In this document: positions 16,612 through 26,628 of the stretch, piece after piece
How positions within the stretch are numbered: the stretch's first letter is position 1
Layout of the letters: each line of letters opens with the position of its first letter
From: an uncultured Pseudomonas sp.
GTDB lineage: Bacteria > Pseudomonadota > Gammaproteobacteria > Pseudomonadales > Pseudomonadaceae
Reading direction: 5' to 3'
Assembly: GCF_913777995.1 (NCBI RefSeq)
Contig: NZ_CAJYVE010000015.1
Location: 32,544-96,543, forward strand
Length of the DNA stretch: 64,000 nt
Notes under the pieces: generated by a model
What the model saw: the letters and a program-made list of their open reading frames with translations, nothing else
Database searches by the model: none
Told to the model about the DNA's origin: nothing
Program-made: the position numbers and the translations under genes

Positions 16612-16622
16612 GCCGCAGGCTG

Positions 16623-16659
16623 TGTCCTGGCAACATGAACATTTGTTCATGCCAGGACA
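16623..16659 (+). terminator. Long perfect hairpin after polA
   Basis: TGTCCTGGCA / TGCCAGGACA arms with an inner ATGAACA / TGTTCAT repeat and a TT turn. It lies 12 bp after the polA stop. No T tract follows, so it may stabilise the mRNA end or impede read-through into ersA. Confidence 0.55.
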
Positions 16660-16660
16660 G

Positions 16661-16688
16661 GAACTAAACCGTCCGGGGCCGGGTCAGA
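16661..16688 (+). promoter_or_regulatory. AlgU (sigma-22)-type promoter of ersA
   Basis: GAACTA (16661-16666), 17-bp spacer, TCAGA (16684-16688). This fits the GAACTT-N16/17-TCTGA class and predicts a start near 16694, giving an RNA of the known ErsA size. Confidence 0.65.
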
Positions 16689-16693
16689 GTTCA

Positions 16694-16824
16694 CGATTGG
16701 CTCGCAAGGCCGATCATGCTCCTATGTTGTGTTAAGTGTTGGCAGATATCCGGATCCCGCCCTGAGGGTCCGGACCTTGGACCCCGAACTTCCCCCTCCC
16801 CATATGAAGTCCGGGGTTTTTTTT
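16694..16824 (+). ncRNA. ersA: ErsA envelope-stress small RNA (Spot 42 position)
   Basis: About 131 nt from the predicted sigma-22 start to the end of the T tract; P. aeruginosa ErsA is about 132 nt and lies in the same polA-engB gap. It ends with a strong terminator. The CCGGATCCCGCCCTGAGGG and CCCCCTCCCC-type C-rich stretches are likely Hfq-dependent pairing regions. ErsA is known to act on algC and outer-membrane protein mRNAs. Assignment rests on synteny, size, promoter type and terminator rather than on sequence alignment. Confidence 0.78.
16783..16824 (+). terminator. Intrinsic terminator of ersA
   Basis: CCCCGAACTTC pairs with GAAGTCCGGGG, followed by eight T (16817-16824). Confidence 0.85.
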
Positions 16825-16925
16825 GTCCTGAAAATGTCGCCAACCAGGCTGTAACCGTTCCCGCAGCCTTGCCTCATGTTGGCTCGCGACCTCTCGCAAA
16901 GGCGTTTCCATTCAGCCGGTGCTGC

Positions 16926-17558
16926 TCACTGCTGGGCTTTGTCTTCCAGTTCCAACCAGTTCGCCAGCGTGCGGTAGGCTTCTTCCAGGCCCTGGCGCTT
17001 GGGCGCGGAAAACAGCTGGATGGTCACCCCTTCGCCCCAGCTCTTGCGAATCTGCGACTGCACCTTGAGCAGGGTGTTCTTCGCCGCGCCGTGGGTCAGC
17101 TTGTCGGCCTTGGTCAGCAGGATGTGCATCGGCATGCCGCTGGCCACGGTCCAGTCCAGCATCATGGTGTCGAATTCGGTCATCGGGTGACGCACGTCCA
17201 TCAGCAGCACCACGCCCTTGAGGCTTTCACGGCTGCCCAGGTAGGCCTCCAGGTGGCGTTGCCAGTGCTGCTTGAGCGGGATCGGGACCTTGGCGTAGCC
17301 ATAGCCGGGCAGGTCGACCAGGCGGCGATCGTCGTCCAGGAGGAAGAAGTTCAGCAGCTGAGTGCGCCCCGGGGTTTTCGAGGTGCGTGCCAGGTTGGCG
17401 TGGGTCAGGGTGTTCAGCGCGCTGGACTTGCCCGCGTTGGAGCGGCCGGCGAATGCCACTTCGAAGCCCGCATCATCAGGGCACTGATCGACCTTGGCGG
17501 CGCTGAGCATGAACTTGGCCTGCTGGCAGAGGCCGAGGATGGGGTTCTTGAGTTGCAT
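16926..17558 (-). CDS. engB: Ribosome-biogenesis GTPase EngB/YsxC
   Basis: 210 residues. GTPase motifs in order: G1 GRSNAGKSS (about 38-46), G2 region KTPGRTQ, G3 DLPGYG, G4 TKADK, G5 near SAPKRQG. EngB proteins are essential GTPases that help assemble the large ribosomal subunit. ATG at 17558 is supported by the conserved N-terminal length. It faces polA-ersA. Confidence 0.95.
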   Translation of the reverse strand: MQLKNPILGLCQQAKFMLSAAKVDQCPDDAGFEVAFAGRSNAGKSSALNTLTHANLARTSKTPGRTQLLNFFLLDDDRRLVDLPGYGYAKVPIPLKQHWQRHLEAYLGSRESLKGVVLLMDVRHPMTEFDTMMLDWTVASGMPMHILLTKADKLTHGAAKNTLLKVQSQIRKSWGEGVTIQLFSAPKRQGLEEAYRTLANWLELEDKAQQ

Positions 17559-17951
17559 GTGATTTCCGCTAAAAAGCCTGCTGCAAGGGGTGCGGCAAGG
17601 TGTCGTTTCCGTTCAGGCAGTACGGGTATATAATGCCGCAGATTTTGTGTGGATTTCGCCTGTGCCCAGGTGAATGAGCACGCCAAGCGAGAACAGGATC
17701 CGTGCAGGTGCCGCAACCGGCATCGGTTTTTCACCGGATCCGATGCGCATTAGAACGCAGTCCGCTTTCAACCTGAAAGGTTTTTGCTGAAACAGGCGCG
17801 GTTCTTCGTCGTTTCGGCTGCCATTCAAATCGTTGCCGTCGCGTGGAAATGTGCAAGGACTGCAGCTTCCAGGGTCGTGAGCCGCCCTCTTTTGCGGGGG
17901 TGTTCCTGGCGCTGCCTGACGTTTCACCTCATAGCCGATTTGGATGATCTG
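17559..17951 (+). promoter_or_regulatory. Long 5' leader region of the cytochrome c4 gene
   Basis: A plausible promoter (-35 TTTCCG 17606-17611, 17-bp spacer, -10 TATAAT 17629-17634) lies about 310 bp before the c4 start. The leader contains two small hairpins each followed by T runs: AACCG-GCAT-CGGTTTTT near 17718-17734 and AACCTGAAAGGTTTTTG near 17770-17785. Either could be an attenuator or the end of a short RNA. No convincing gene lies within it. Confidence 0.45.
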
Positions 17952-18566
17952 ATGAACACACTCCTCGCGAGCCTGCTGTTGACACTGGGTGTCTGCGCGC
18001 CGGCGCTGGCTGCCGAACCGGTTGGCAATGCCGCTGCCGGTCAGGCCAAGGCCATGGTCTGTGGCGCCTGCCACGGCCCGGATGGCAACAGTGCGGCAGG
18101 CAACTTCCCGAAACTCGCCGGCCAGGGCGAACGCTACCTGCTCAAGCAACTGCGCGAGATCAAAGACAACAAGCGCATCGTGCTGGAAATGACCGGCCTG
18201 CTGGCCCCGCTCAACGATCAGGACCTGGCCGACCTCGCCGCCTGGTACGCCAGCCAGAAGGCCAGCACCGGCATGGCCGACCCGACCCTGGTGTCGCGTG
18301 GCGAGGCGCTGTTTCGCGGTGGCAAGCTCGAAGACGGCATGCCGGCCTGCATCGGCTGTCATTCCCCGGATGGCACCGGCAACGCCCCGGCCGGCTTTCC
18401 GCGCCTGGGCGGGCAGCACGCCGACTACATCAAGAAGCAGCTCACCGCGTTCCGCGAAGCCGAGCGCGTCAACGATGGTGACACCATGGTCATGCGCAGC
18501 ATCGCGGCAAAACTCAGTAACAAAGATATCGAGGCACTGGCCCAGTACATTCAGGGGCTGCATTGA
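17952..18566 (+). CDS. Di-heme cytochrome c4
   Basis: 204 residues from the ATG at 17952, with a 20-residue signal peptide ending ALAAEP. There are two class I heme c sites: CGACHG (about residue 38) and CIGCHS (about 136), each followed by a distal Met region (MTGLL and MVMRSIA). Cytochrome c4 is a periplasmic electron carrier between the bc1 complex and cbb3-type terminal oxidases. It is the first of c4-dsbA, separated from dsbA by a bidirectional terminator. Confidence 0.92.
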   Translation: MNTLLASLLLTLGVCAPALAAEPVGNAAAGQAKAMVCGACHGPDGNSAAGNFPKLAGQGERYLLKQLREIKDNKRIVLEMTGLLAPLNDQDLADLAAWYASQKASTGMADPTLVSRGEALFRGGKLEDGMPACIGCHSPDGTGNAPAGFPRLGGQHADYIKKQLTAFREAERVNDGDTMVMRSIAAKLSNKDIEALAQYIQGLH

Positions 18567-18596
18567 GGCGTTTGCGGTCTGCACGCTGAACGAGTC

Positions 18597-18625
18597 AAAA
18601 AGGGTAGCCTGGGCTACCCTTTTTC
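18597..18625. terminator. Bidirectional intrinsic terminator after cytochrome c4
   Basis: AAAAAGGGTAGCC / GGCTACCCTTTTT with a short loop and A/T runs on both sides. Confidence 0.9.
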
Positions 18626-18718
18626 GTGGTCACGGGCGTTACACTAGCGAACTGCTGCCGCGACGAACGGTCGTAATCGAATCGCTGCAAGCGAATTCCA
18701 CGAACCCAGGAGTAAAGA

Positions 18719-19363
18719 ATGCGTAACCTGATTCTCAGCGCCGCTCTGGTGGCCGTCAGTGTGTTCGGCATGACCGCACAGGCTGCCCAGCCGATCGAGG
18801 CAGGCAAACAGTACGTTCAACTGAGCAGCCCGGTGGCTGTATCGGAGCCTGGCAAGATCGAAGTCGTTGAGCTGTTCTGGTACGGCTGCCCACATTGTTA
18901 CGCCTTCGAGCCGACCATCAACCCCTGGGTCGAAAAACTGCCTGAAGATGTGCACTTCCTGCGCATTCCTGCCCTGTTCGGCGGCCCTTGGGACGCCCAT
19001 GGCCAACTGTTTATCACCCTCGAGGAAATGGGCGTGGAGCACCAGGTGCACGCCGCCGTGTTCGATGCCATCCAGAAGCAGCACAAGCGCCTGACCGATC
19101 CAGAGGACATGGCCGAGTTCCTGGCCACCCAGGGCATCGACAAGGACAAGTTCCTCAGCACCTTCAAGTCGTTCGCCGTGAAAGGCAAGATGGCCAAGTA
19201 CAAGGAGCTGGCCAAGCAGTACCAGGTCACTGGCGTTCCAACCATGATCGTCAACGGCAAGTACCGCTTCGACCTGGGCACTTCCGGCGGTCCGGAAGCC
19301 ACTCTCGACGTGGCCGACCAGCTGATCGCCAAAGAGCGTGAAGCTGCCAAGTCTGCCAAGTAG
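18719..19363 (+). CDS. dsbA: Thiol:disulfide interchange protein DsbA
   Basis: 214 residues with a signal peptide ending near AQA (residue 22). The thioredoxin fold has the active site FWYGCPHCYAFEP (CPHC, about residues 60-63) and the cis-Pro loop TGVPTMIVNG. It introduces disulfide bonds into periplasmic proteins. The strong ribosome site CAGGAGT sets the start. An endonuclease-family gene follows after 11 bp and may be co-transcribed. Confidence 0.95.
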   Translation: MRNLILSAALVAVSVFGMTAQAAQPIEAGKQYVQLSSPVAVSEPGKIEVVELFWYGCPHCYAFEPTINPWVEKLPEDVHFLRIPALFGGPWDAHGQLFITLEEMGVEHQVHAAVFDAIQKQHKRLTDPEDMAEFLATQGIDKDKFLSTFKSFAVKGKMAKYKELAKQYQVTGVPTMIVNGKYRFDLGTSGGPEATLDVADQLIAKEREAAKSAK

Positions 19364-19374
19364 GCAGTCTCGTC

Positions 19375-20256
19375 ATGCGCCGCTGGGGCAAGGGTAACGA
19401 GCGTGTCGCCGGTCTGCGTGACCCGCGGGTCAACGAGGACCACCTGAGCGCCAGCGGCCTGCCTGACAACGGTCGGCTGCGGCTGTTGAGCTTCAACATC
19501 CAGGTCGGCATCAATACCCAGCGTTACCATCATTACCTGACCCGCAGTTGGCAGCATGTGCTGCCGCACGGCGGGCGGGCGACCAACCTGCAGAAGATCG
19601 GCGAGCTGATCGGCGACTTCGACCTGGTCGCCCTGCAGGAAGTCGACGGAGGCAGCCTGCGTTCCGGCTACGTCAATCAGGTCGAGCACCTGGCCCAGCT
19701 GGGCGCCTTTCCCTACTGGTACCAGCAGCTCAACCGCAACCTGGGCCGCCTGGCCCAGCACAGCAATGGCGTGCTCAGTCGTCTCAAGCCCTGGGCGATC
19801 GAGGACCATCCGCTGCCAGGTCCGGCCGGGCGCGGTGCGATCCTGATGCGTTTCGGCGAGGGCGATGACGCGCTGGTGGTGGTGATGATGCACCTGGCCC
19901 TGGGGGCCCGCACCCGCACCCGGCAACTGGCCTACATCCGCGAGCTGATCGGCAACTACCGCAACCAGGTGCTGATGGGCGACATGAACACCCACGCCAC
20001 CGACCTGCTGGAGCATTCGCCGTTGCGCGACCTTGGCCTGCTTGCCCCGCAGATCGAGGCGACCTTTCCCAGCTGGCGACCACAGCGCTGCCTGGACCAT
20101 ATCCTGCTCAGCCCGAGCCTGACGCTGGAACGCGTACAGGTGCTGGCGCAGCCCATTTCCGATCATCTGCCCGTGGCGGTAGAAATCCGTCTGCCAGCGT
20201 CGCTGTGCGGGGACTCCTTGCCCGTGCCCCGCGTACCTGACGATGGATCCCGTTGA
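19375..20256 (+). CDS. Endonuclease/exonuclease/phosphatase (EEP) family protein
   Basis: 293 residues with EEP-fold motifs: LLSFNIQVG (metal-binding Asn, about 38-46), LVALQEVDGG (catalytic Glu), MGDMNTHATD, LDHILLSP and SDHLPVAVEI (catalytic His). These Mg-dependent hydrolases cut DNA, phospholipids or inositol phosphates; the substrate here is unknown. There is no signal peptide. Its stop overlaps the dgcH start (TGATG), so the two are translationally coupled. Confidence 0.85.
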   Translation: MRRWGKGNERVAGLRDPRVNEDHLSASGLPDNGRLRLLSFNIQVGINTQRYHHYLTRSWQHVLPHGGRATNLQKIGELIGDFDLVALQEVDGGSLRSGYVNQVEHLAQLGAFPYWYQQLNRNLGRLAQHSNGVLSRLKPWAIEDHPLPGPAGRGAILMRFGEGDDALVVVMMHLALGARTRTRQLAYIRELIGNYRNQVLMGDMNTHATDLLEHSPLRDLGLLAPQIEATFPSWRPQRCLDHILLSPSLTLERVQVLAQPISDHLPVAVEIRLPASLCGDSLPVPRVPDDGSR

Positions 20257-22394
20257 TGAGTGACGACGCCGAGCGTTGGAAAGAGAAATACCTGAAGGGC
20301 ATCGAACAGCAGGACCGCCTGGAGAAGCGCTGGCAGGCCCGTCTCGACCTGCTGCGGCGCGGCCTGGTGCGCAGCAGTCTGGCGGCGGAGGGTTCGGACC
20401 GCGCGGTCGACGAATGCATGAAGGAAATGCGTGAGATCGTCCGCAAGGATGACATGGACGCCGGCCTGGCCGGCCTCATCCCGCGCCTGGAAAAGGCCGT
20501 ACTGGATTCCGAACAACGCCGTGAGGTGCGGGCCGGGCAGGTCAGCACTGCGCTCACCGCGCTGGTGGCACAGTTGCAGAGCCTGCCGCTGCCCCGCGAA
20601 GTGCGTAAACCGCTCAAGCGCTTCGCCAAGGAACTCGAGGACCGTGCTTCTCAGGCCCGCGAGCTGCCGCTGCTGCTCAGTGAACTCAGCGGCCTGCAAG
20701 GCCGCGCCCTGAATGCCCTGGAAAAGACCGACCAGCCGGCACGGCCAGGCCTGCTCGAACGCCTGTTCGGGGGCCGCGACGAGGCCGGCGCGCCGGAGAC
20801 CAGCCAGCCTGACACGCCCGGGCAACCTGCCGCCCTGCCCGCCACGTCGCCGGCCCCGGATGCCGACGCCGACGATGACGTGGATGAAGCTCCTGTAGCA
20901 CCCGCGCCGCCGGCGCCTGCCAAGGCGGAGCCACAGGCCGCTGCCGTTGCGCCGCAGACACCCGCCGCAGAACCCGCGGGGAGTGCCAGGGCGGCCCCCG
21001 AACCCGGCGCTCGGCCCGCGGAGGCTGCCGCTGTGGTCGCTCCGACCCCTTCCTCTGCCGATCCTGCTGCGCCAGCGCCGGCCGAGGCGGCGCTGGCTGA
21101 CGACGCTGTGGCGGTGGCCGCCCTGGTCAAGGCCGAGCCAGAAGTCACGCCGCTCACGCCCGTGCAGCCCGTCAGTGCGCCGATAGAAGGGTTGCTGGCG
21201 CCTGTACCCATCGTGCCGTTCGAACAGGTCGTGCCGTTCGCGCCGCTCGCTTCGGCTGAAGTGCCCGACGAGCCCCAGGCCGAAGCGGGTGAAGAAGGCC
21301 AGGCGGGTGAAGAAGGCGAATACGCCCTGCCGCATTCATCCGAGCCGAGCTACAGCTCGGTGGCCGCACACATCGAAGACACCCTGCTGGGCCTGCTGGA
21401 TGACCTGAACCTGCCGGACATCCACCGCCCGCATGTCGAATCCATGCGCGAGCGTCTGGAGCATGGGCTTAACTGGTACGAACTGCTGCCGATCCTCGAT
21501 GACCTGGCCGTGTTGATGCTGGCCATCAGCGACAGCGGCCAGGTCGAGTTCGAGACTTATCTCAAGCAGCTCAACCAACGTCTGGAGTCCTTCCAGAGCA
21601 GCCTGCAGGCGGTCAACGACGGCCACAGCCATGGCCACTCCTCCGCACGTGCCTTCGACAGCGAGCTGCGCGAGCACGTCGATGACCTGCAGAGCAGCGT
21701 GCAGGAAGCCTCGGACCTGGTGAGTCTCAAGGGCATCCTTGAGAAGCGCCTCGAAGGCATGTTGGGCGCCATGGACGACTACCAGCGCAAGCGTGACGAA
21801 CGCGAGCGTGAAGTCGCCGAGAGCCTGCAGCACCTGGCCAGCCGCGTGGCGAGCATGGAGCAGGAAGCCCTAGGCGTGCGCGCCAGCCTCGAAGAGCAAC
21901 GGCGCAAGGCGTTGCTCGACCCGCTCACCGGCCTGCCCAACCGTGCGGCCTGGGGCGAGCGTCTGGAGCGGGAGATGGCGCATCGTCAAGAACAGGCCAG
22001 CAGCCTGCTGATCGGTATTCTCGACCTGGACCACTTCAAGCGTATCAACGATGGCTATGGCCACCTGGCGGGCGACAAGGTGCTGAAGATCGTCGCCAAC
22101 CAGCTGCAAAAACGTCTGCGCACCACGGATTTCATGGCGCGCTTCGGCGGTGAGGAGTTCGTCATGCTGATGCCGGCCACCACCGTGGCGACCGGCCTGC
22201 AGCGTCTTGAGGAGATGCGCGCGGCGGTCGAGCAATGCCCGTTTCATTTCAAGGGAGAGCCGGTGACCATTACCGTGTCCATCGGCATGACTGCCCTGCG
22301 CCCTGCCGAGCGCAGCGATACGGCGCTCAAGCGTGCCGATCAGGCGCTGTACCGCGCCAAGGAAGCGGGCCGCAACCGTGTCGAGCAGGGTTGA
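20256..22394 (+). CDS. dgcH: Diguanylate cyclase, DgcH-like (GGEEF, I-site present)
   Basis: 712 residues. The N-terminal about 150 residues are helical, then comes a long Ala/Pro/Glu-rich low-complexity linker (about 170-365), a helical, coiled-coil-prone region (about 370-545) and a C-terminal GGDEF domain (about 550-712). The active site is RFGGEEFVML; RTTD lies five residues before it, forming the inhibitory c-di-GMP I-site. It should make c-di-GMP from GTP with product inhibition. No membrane segments or sensor domain are obvious. Position between dsbA and ampDh2 matches P. aeruginosa dgcH. Confidence 0.88.
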   Translation: MSDDAERWKEKYLKGIEQQDRLEKRWQARLDLLRRGLVRSSLAAEGSDRAVDECMKEMREIVRKDDMDAGLAGLIPRLEKAVLDSEQRREVRAGQVSTALTALVAQLQSLPLPREVRKPLKRFAKELEDRASQARELPLLLSELSGLQGRALNALEKTDQPARPGLLERLFGGRDEAGAPETSQPDTPGQPAALPATSPAPDADADDDVDEAPVAPAPPAPAKAEPQAAAVAPQTPAAEPAGSARAAPEPGARPAEAAAVVAPTPSSADPAAPAPAEAALADDAVAVAALVKAEPEVTPLTPVQPVSAPIEGLLAPVPIVPFEQVVPFAPLASAEVPDEPQAEAGEEGQAGEEGEYALPHSSEPSYSSVAAHIEDTLLGLLDDLNLPDIHRPHVESMRERLEHGLNWYELLPILDDLAVLMLAISDSGQVEFETYLKQLNQRLESFQSSLQAVNDGHSHGHSSARAFDSELREHVDDLQSSVQEASDLVSLKGILEKRLEGMLGAMDDYQRKRDEREREVAESLQHLASRVASMEQEALGVRASLEEQRRKALLDPLTGLPNRAAWGERLEREMAHRQEQASSLLIGILDLDHFKRINDGYGHLAGDKVLKIVANQLQKRLRTTDFMARFGGEEFVMLMPATTVATGLQRLEEMRAAVEQCPFHFKGEPVTITVSIGMTALRPAERSDTALKRADQALYRAKEAGRNRVEQG

Positions 22395-22467
22395 ATCGCG
22401 AGGCGCCGCCGACCCGTGGTCTTCGCTTGGTTATCATGTGGCGTTTATGCCTGAGAAGTAGGATGTC

Positions 22468-23283
22468 ATGAAGCGGTTATTAGCAGTGCTGTCGTTAGCT
22501 ACCCTGAGCGCCTGTTCCAGCGGCCCGCGCTTGGACACCAGCCACCCGTCGGTCAACTTCGACAATCGCATCCAGTATGTCGTCCTGCACTACACCTCTG
22601 CTTCCCAAGAGCGTTCGCTGCAACTGCTGACCCACGGCGAAGTGAGCAGCCACTACCTGGTCGGCGACGACGCCCGCGCCACGATCTTCAAGCTGGTGGA
22701 CGAAAGCGCCCGCGCCTGGCATGCCGGTGAAAGCGAATGGGACGGCCGCACCTGGCTCAACTCCAGCTCGATTGGCATCGAGATCGTCAACCCTGGCTAT
22801 ACCGATGGCTCCAACGGTCGCCTGTGGTACCCCTACAGCGAGGCGCAGGTGCAGTCGCTGATCGTGTTGCTCAAGGACATCATCACGCGCAATGGCATCG
22901 AGCCGCGCCACATCATCGGCCACAGCGACATCGCCCCGATGCGCAAGCTCGATCCGGGGCCGCTGTTTCCCTGGAAGCGTCTGGCCCAGGAAGGCATCGG
23001 CATCTGGCCCGACGAGCGCCTGGTGGCGGCCCAGCAGGCGCTATACGCTGCGCGCCTGCCGGACATCCTGTGGTTCCAGCAGCAGCTTGCACGTCTGGGT
23101 TACCGCACGCCGCAGACCGGGGTTCTGGATGAAGAAACCCGCAACGTAATCGCCGCGTTCCAGATGCATTTCCGTCCGCAGCGCTTCGACGGCGAGCCGG
23201 ATGCGCAGAGCGCAGCGATTCTGCAGGTGCTCAACAGCATGCGTTTTCGCACGCCGGCCACTCAGAACGGCAGCGCCATGTAG
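22468..23283 (+). CDS. ampDh2: N-acetylmuramoyl-L-alanine amidase, AmpDh2-type lipoprotein
   Basis: 271 residues with a lipobox LSAC (Cys16). The Amidase_2 domain (about 30-190) has zinc ligands His in VLHYTSAS and in IIGHSDIAP, with Asp in KLDPGPLFPW. A C-terminal PG_binding_1 domain (about 200-262) has LARLGYRTPQTGVLDEET. It is an outer-membrane-anchored zinc amidase for peptidoglycan turnover and anhydro-muropeptide trimming. Convergent with kinB; the two coding regions overlap by 22 bp at their 3' ends. Confidence 0.88.
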   Translation: MKRLLAVLSLATLSACSSGPRLDTSHPSVNFDNRIQYVVLHYTSASQERSLQLLTHGEVSSHYLVGDDARATIFKLVDESARAWHAGESEWDGRTWLNSSSIGIEIVNPGYTDGSNGRLWYPYSEAQVQSLIVLLKDIITRNGIEPRHIIGHSDIAPMRKLDPGPLFPWKRLAQEGIGIWPDERLVAAQQALYAARLPDILWFQQQLARLGYRTPQTGVLDEETRNVIAAFQMHFRPQRFDGEPDAQSAAILQVLNSMRFRTPATQNGSAM

Positions 23284-25049
23284 AACTGCGTGCCCTGCCC
23301 TGGCCGCGAATAGACACCCATGCGCCCCCCGTGCAGTTGCACGATCTCCTTGCACAGCGCCAGGCCCAGGCCGGCGCCGCCTTTCTTGCGACCCACCTGC
23401 ACGAAGGGCTCGAAGATGCGCGCCTGATTGCCGTAGGCGATGCCCTCACCGTTGTCTTCCACGCTGATGATCGCGCGCTCGCCATGGCGCCGGGCTTGCA
23501 GACGGATCAGGCCGTTTTCCGGGGTATGGCGCAGCGCGTTGTCCAGCAGGTTGTCCAGCACCCGGTCCAGCTGCGACTGGTCGGCATGCAGGCGCGGCAT
23601 GCTCTCCTGGATGTCGAGCTGCAGGATGATGTCCTGCTCCTGGGCGCGCTCGGCGAAGCGCTGGCGGGCCTGCTGGAGCATGTCTTCGATGTCGCAGGGG
23701 GCCAGGGTGAGCTTCTGCAGGCCACTCTGGTAGCGCGAAAAATTCAGCAGATCGTTGATCAGCTGCATCAGCCGCTGCATCTCTTCCCTGACCGTGTTGA
23801 ACAGGTCGGCCTCGCGGCTTTCCTCGGCGAAGCGCACGCGCTCCTGCAGCAGGCCGAAAGCCATGTGCATGCCGGTGACCGGGGTGCGCAGCTCGTGCGA
23901 GGCGCGCAGCACGAACTCGCTGCGTACCCGTTCGAAGGCCCTTTGCTCGGTGACGTCGTGCATGACCATCACCGCGCCGAGGATCTCGCCGGTGGAATGG
24001 CTCACTGGGGTGAGGCTGTAGGTCAGCAGGCGTGATTCGCCATCGATCTCGATACACAGGTCTTCGGGCGCACGCTCCAGACTGCCGCCACGCAGGTTGA
24101 GAAGGATCTCTTCGTCCAGTTCCGGGCGCGCCAGGGCTTCGCCGGGGCGCTGGCCGAGGCGGCTCTCGTCCCAGCCAAGCTGACGCTGGGCGACCGGGTT
24201 CATGTGCTCCAGGTGACCCTGCTGGTCGATCATCAGCAGTCCGTCGTCGATGCTGTCGAGCACGGCCTGCAGGCGCTGCTGGCCGGCCACCAGCTCGTCG
24301 ATATTGGTCGCCTGGTGCTTGCGCAGCGCTTCGGCCATCAGCCCGAAGCGGCGCGTCAGCTGGTTCATTTCGGCAGCCGGGGAAATCGGCAAGGTGACGT
24401 CGAAGTCGCCCTGGCCGATCTTGTCGGCGGCCTTGGCCAGCGCCTCGATGGGGGTGCCGAAGCGCCGGGCGATGCCATGGGCGGTGACGAAGCCGATGCA
24501 CAGCACCGCCAGCCCGACCAGGCTCAGCAGGCCGGCGATCCAGTTCGCCCGAGCGCGTGAGGCGCGCTCGTTGGCGGTGATGTTGTCCAGTGCCGAGCGG
24601 TAGGCGCTCAATAGCCCGTTGCGCAGGTGATTGAAGCTGGCGCTCAGTTCGGGGTTGGTGCGGATGCTCTGGCCGCCGACGCTGTCGCGCCGGTAGCTCT
24701 GGATGAAGGTCTGGTAATTGCGCTGGGCTTCCTGGAAGCCGCTTTGGGTGTCGGCCTTCTGGTCATGCGCAATACCGTCAGCCAGCAGGGCTTCGAATTG
24801 CTTCTGCAGCTTATCCAGACTCTGCGGGTCCGGATTGGCGTCGAGCATCAGCACCAGCTGATCGCCCAGGTTCTGCCGCAGCTTGAGCCCCAGGTCCAGC
24901 GTCTTGAAGTTGCGCTGGATCATCGATTCTTGGGTGTGCGCGGTCTGCATCACGCCCACCAGGCCCAGTATCAGTCCGAGCAGGGCCACTGTGATCAGGG
25001 CCGATATGCTCAGAAACAGGCGGGTGCGCAACTTCATTGCCAATTTCAT
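23262..25049 (-). CDS. kinB: Sensor histidine kinase KinB
   Basis: 595 residues, the same length as P. aeruginosa KinB. Two membrane segments (about 10-30 and 165-188) flank a helical periplasmic domain. Then follow HAMP (RRFGTPIEALAKAADKIGQG), PAS (LDSIDDGLLMIDQQGHLEHM), HisKA with the phospho-accepting His in ASHELRTPVTGM (about 385), and HATPase_c with NLLDNALRHT and VEDNGEGIAYG. It controls the phosphorylation of AlgB and so alginate, virulence and stress genes. It lies 19 bp after algB. Confidence 0.94.
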   Translation of the reverse strand: MKLAMKLRTRLFLSISALITVALLGLILGLVGVMQTAHTQESMIQRNFKTLDLGLKLRQNLGDQLVLMLDANPDPQSLDKLQKQFEALLADGIAHDQKADTQSGFQEAQRNYQTFIQSYRRDSVGGQSIRTNPELSASFNHLRNGLLSAYRSALDNITANERASRARANWIAGLLSLVGLAVLCIGFVTAHGIARRFGTPIEALAKAADKIGQGDFDVTLPISPAAEMNQLTRRFGLMAEALRKHQATNIDELVAGQQRLQAVLDSIDDGLLMIDQQGHLEHMNPVAQRQLGWDESRLGQRPGEALARPELDEEILLNLRGGSLERAPEDLCIEIDGESRLLTYSLTPVSHSTGEILGAVMVMHDVTEQRAFERVRSEFVLRASHELRTPVTGMHMAFGLLQERVRFAEESREADLFNTVREEMQRLMQLINDLLNFSRYQSGLQKLTLAPCDIEDMLQQARQRFAERAQEQDIILQLDIQESMPRLHADQSQLDRVLDNLLDNALRHTPENGLIRLQARRHGERAIISVEDNGEGIAYGNQARIFEPFVQVGRKKGGAGLGLALCKEIVQLHGGRMGVYSRPGQGTQFYMALPF

Positions 25050-25068
25050 GGAACACCGAGGGGCAGAA

Positions 25069-26415
<1,347 letters not shown>

Positions 26416-26628
26416 TTTTCCTACGCTCCTCAATGAATAGTCTTGGTTAGTCTCGGAATCATCGGGCAAGTTGCATGGTCAATTCTGATTGATTATGCGG
26501 CATGCATGGTAGCGATCTGCTTGTGCCTTGGCTAACTGGCGGATTTGCCTGCCCGGCTGTCGTCAAAACCGCCTGGCCCGGCCTTGCGAGGCCTCCGGTG
26601 GACTGACCGCCCTGCAAAGGAGAACGTC

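Noticed and set aside
13813-16650. Very long open frame antisense to polA
   Set aside because: High third-position GC of polA creates stop-free antisense frames. The product is low complexity with no domain, while the sense strand has all DNA polymerase I motifs.
17559-17951. Open frame extending upstream of cytochrome c4
   Set aside because: The extension would hide the signal peptide at MNTLLASLLL and has no function; the ATG at 17952 gives the normal cytochrome c4 length.
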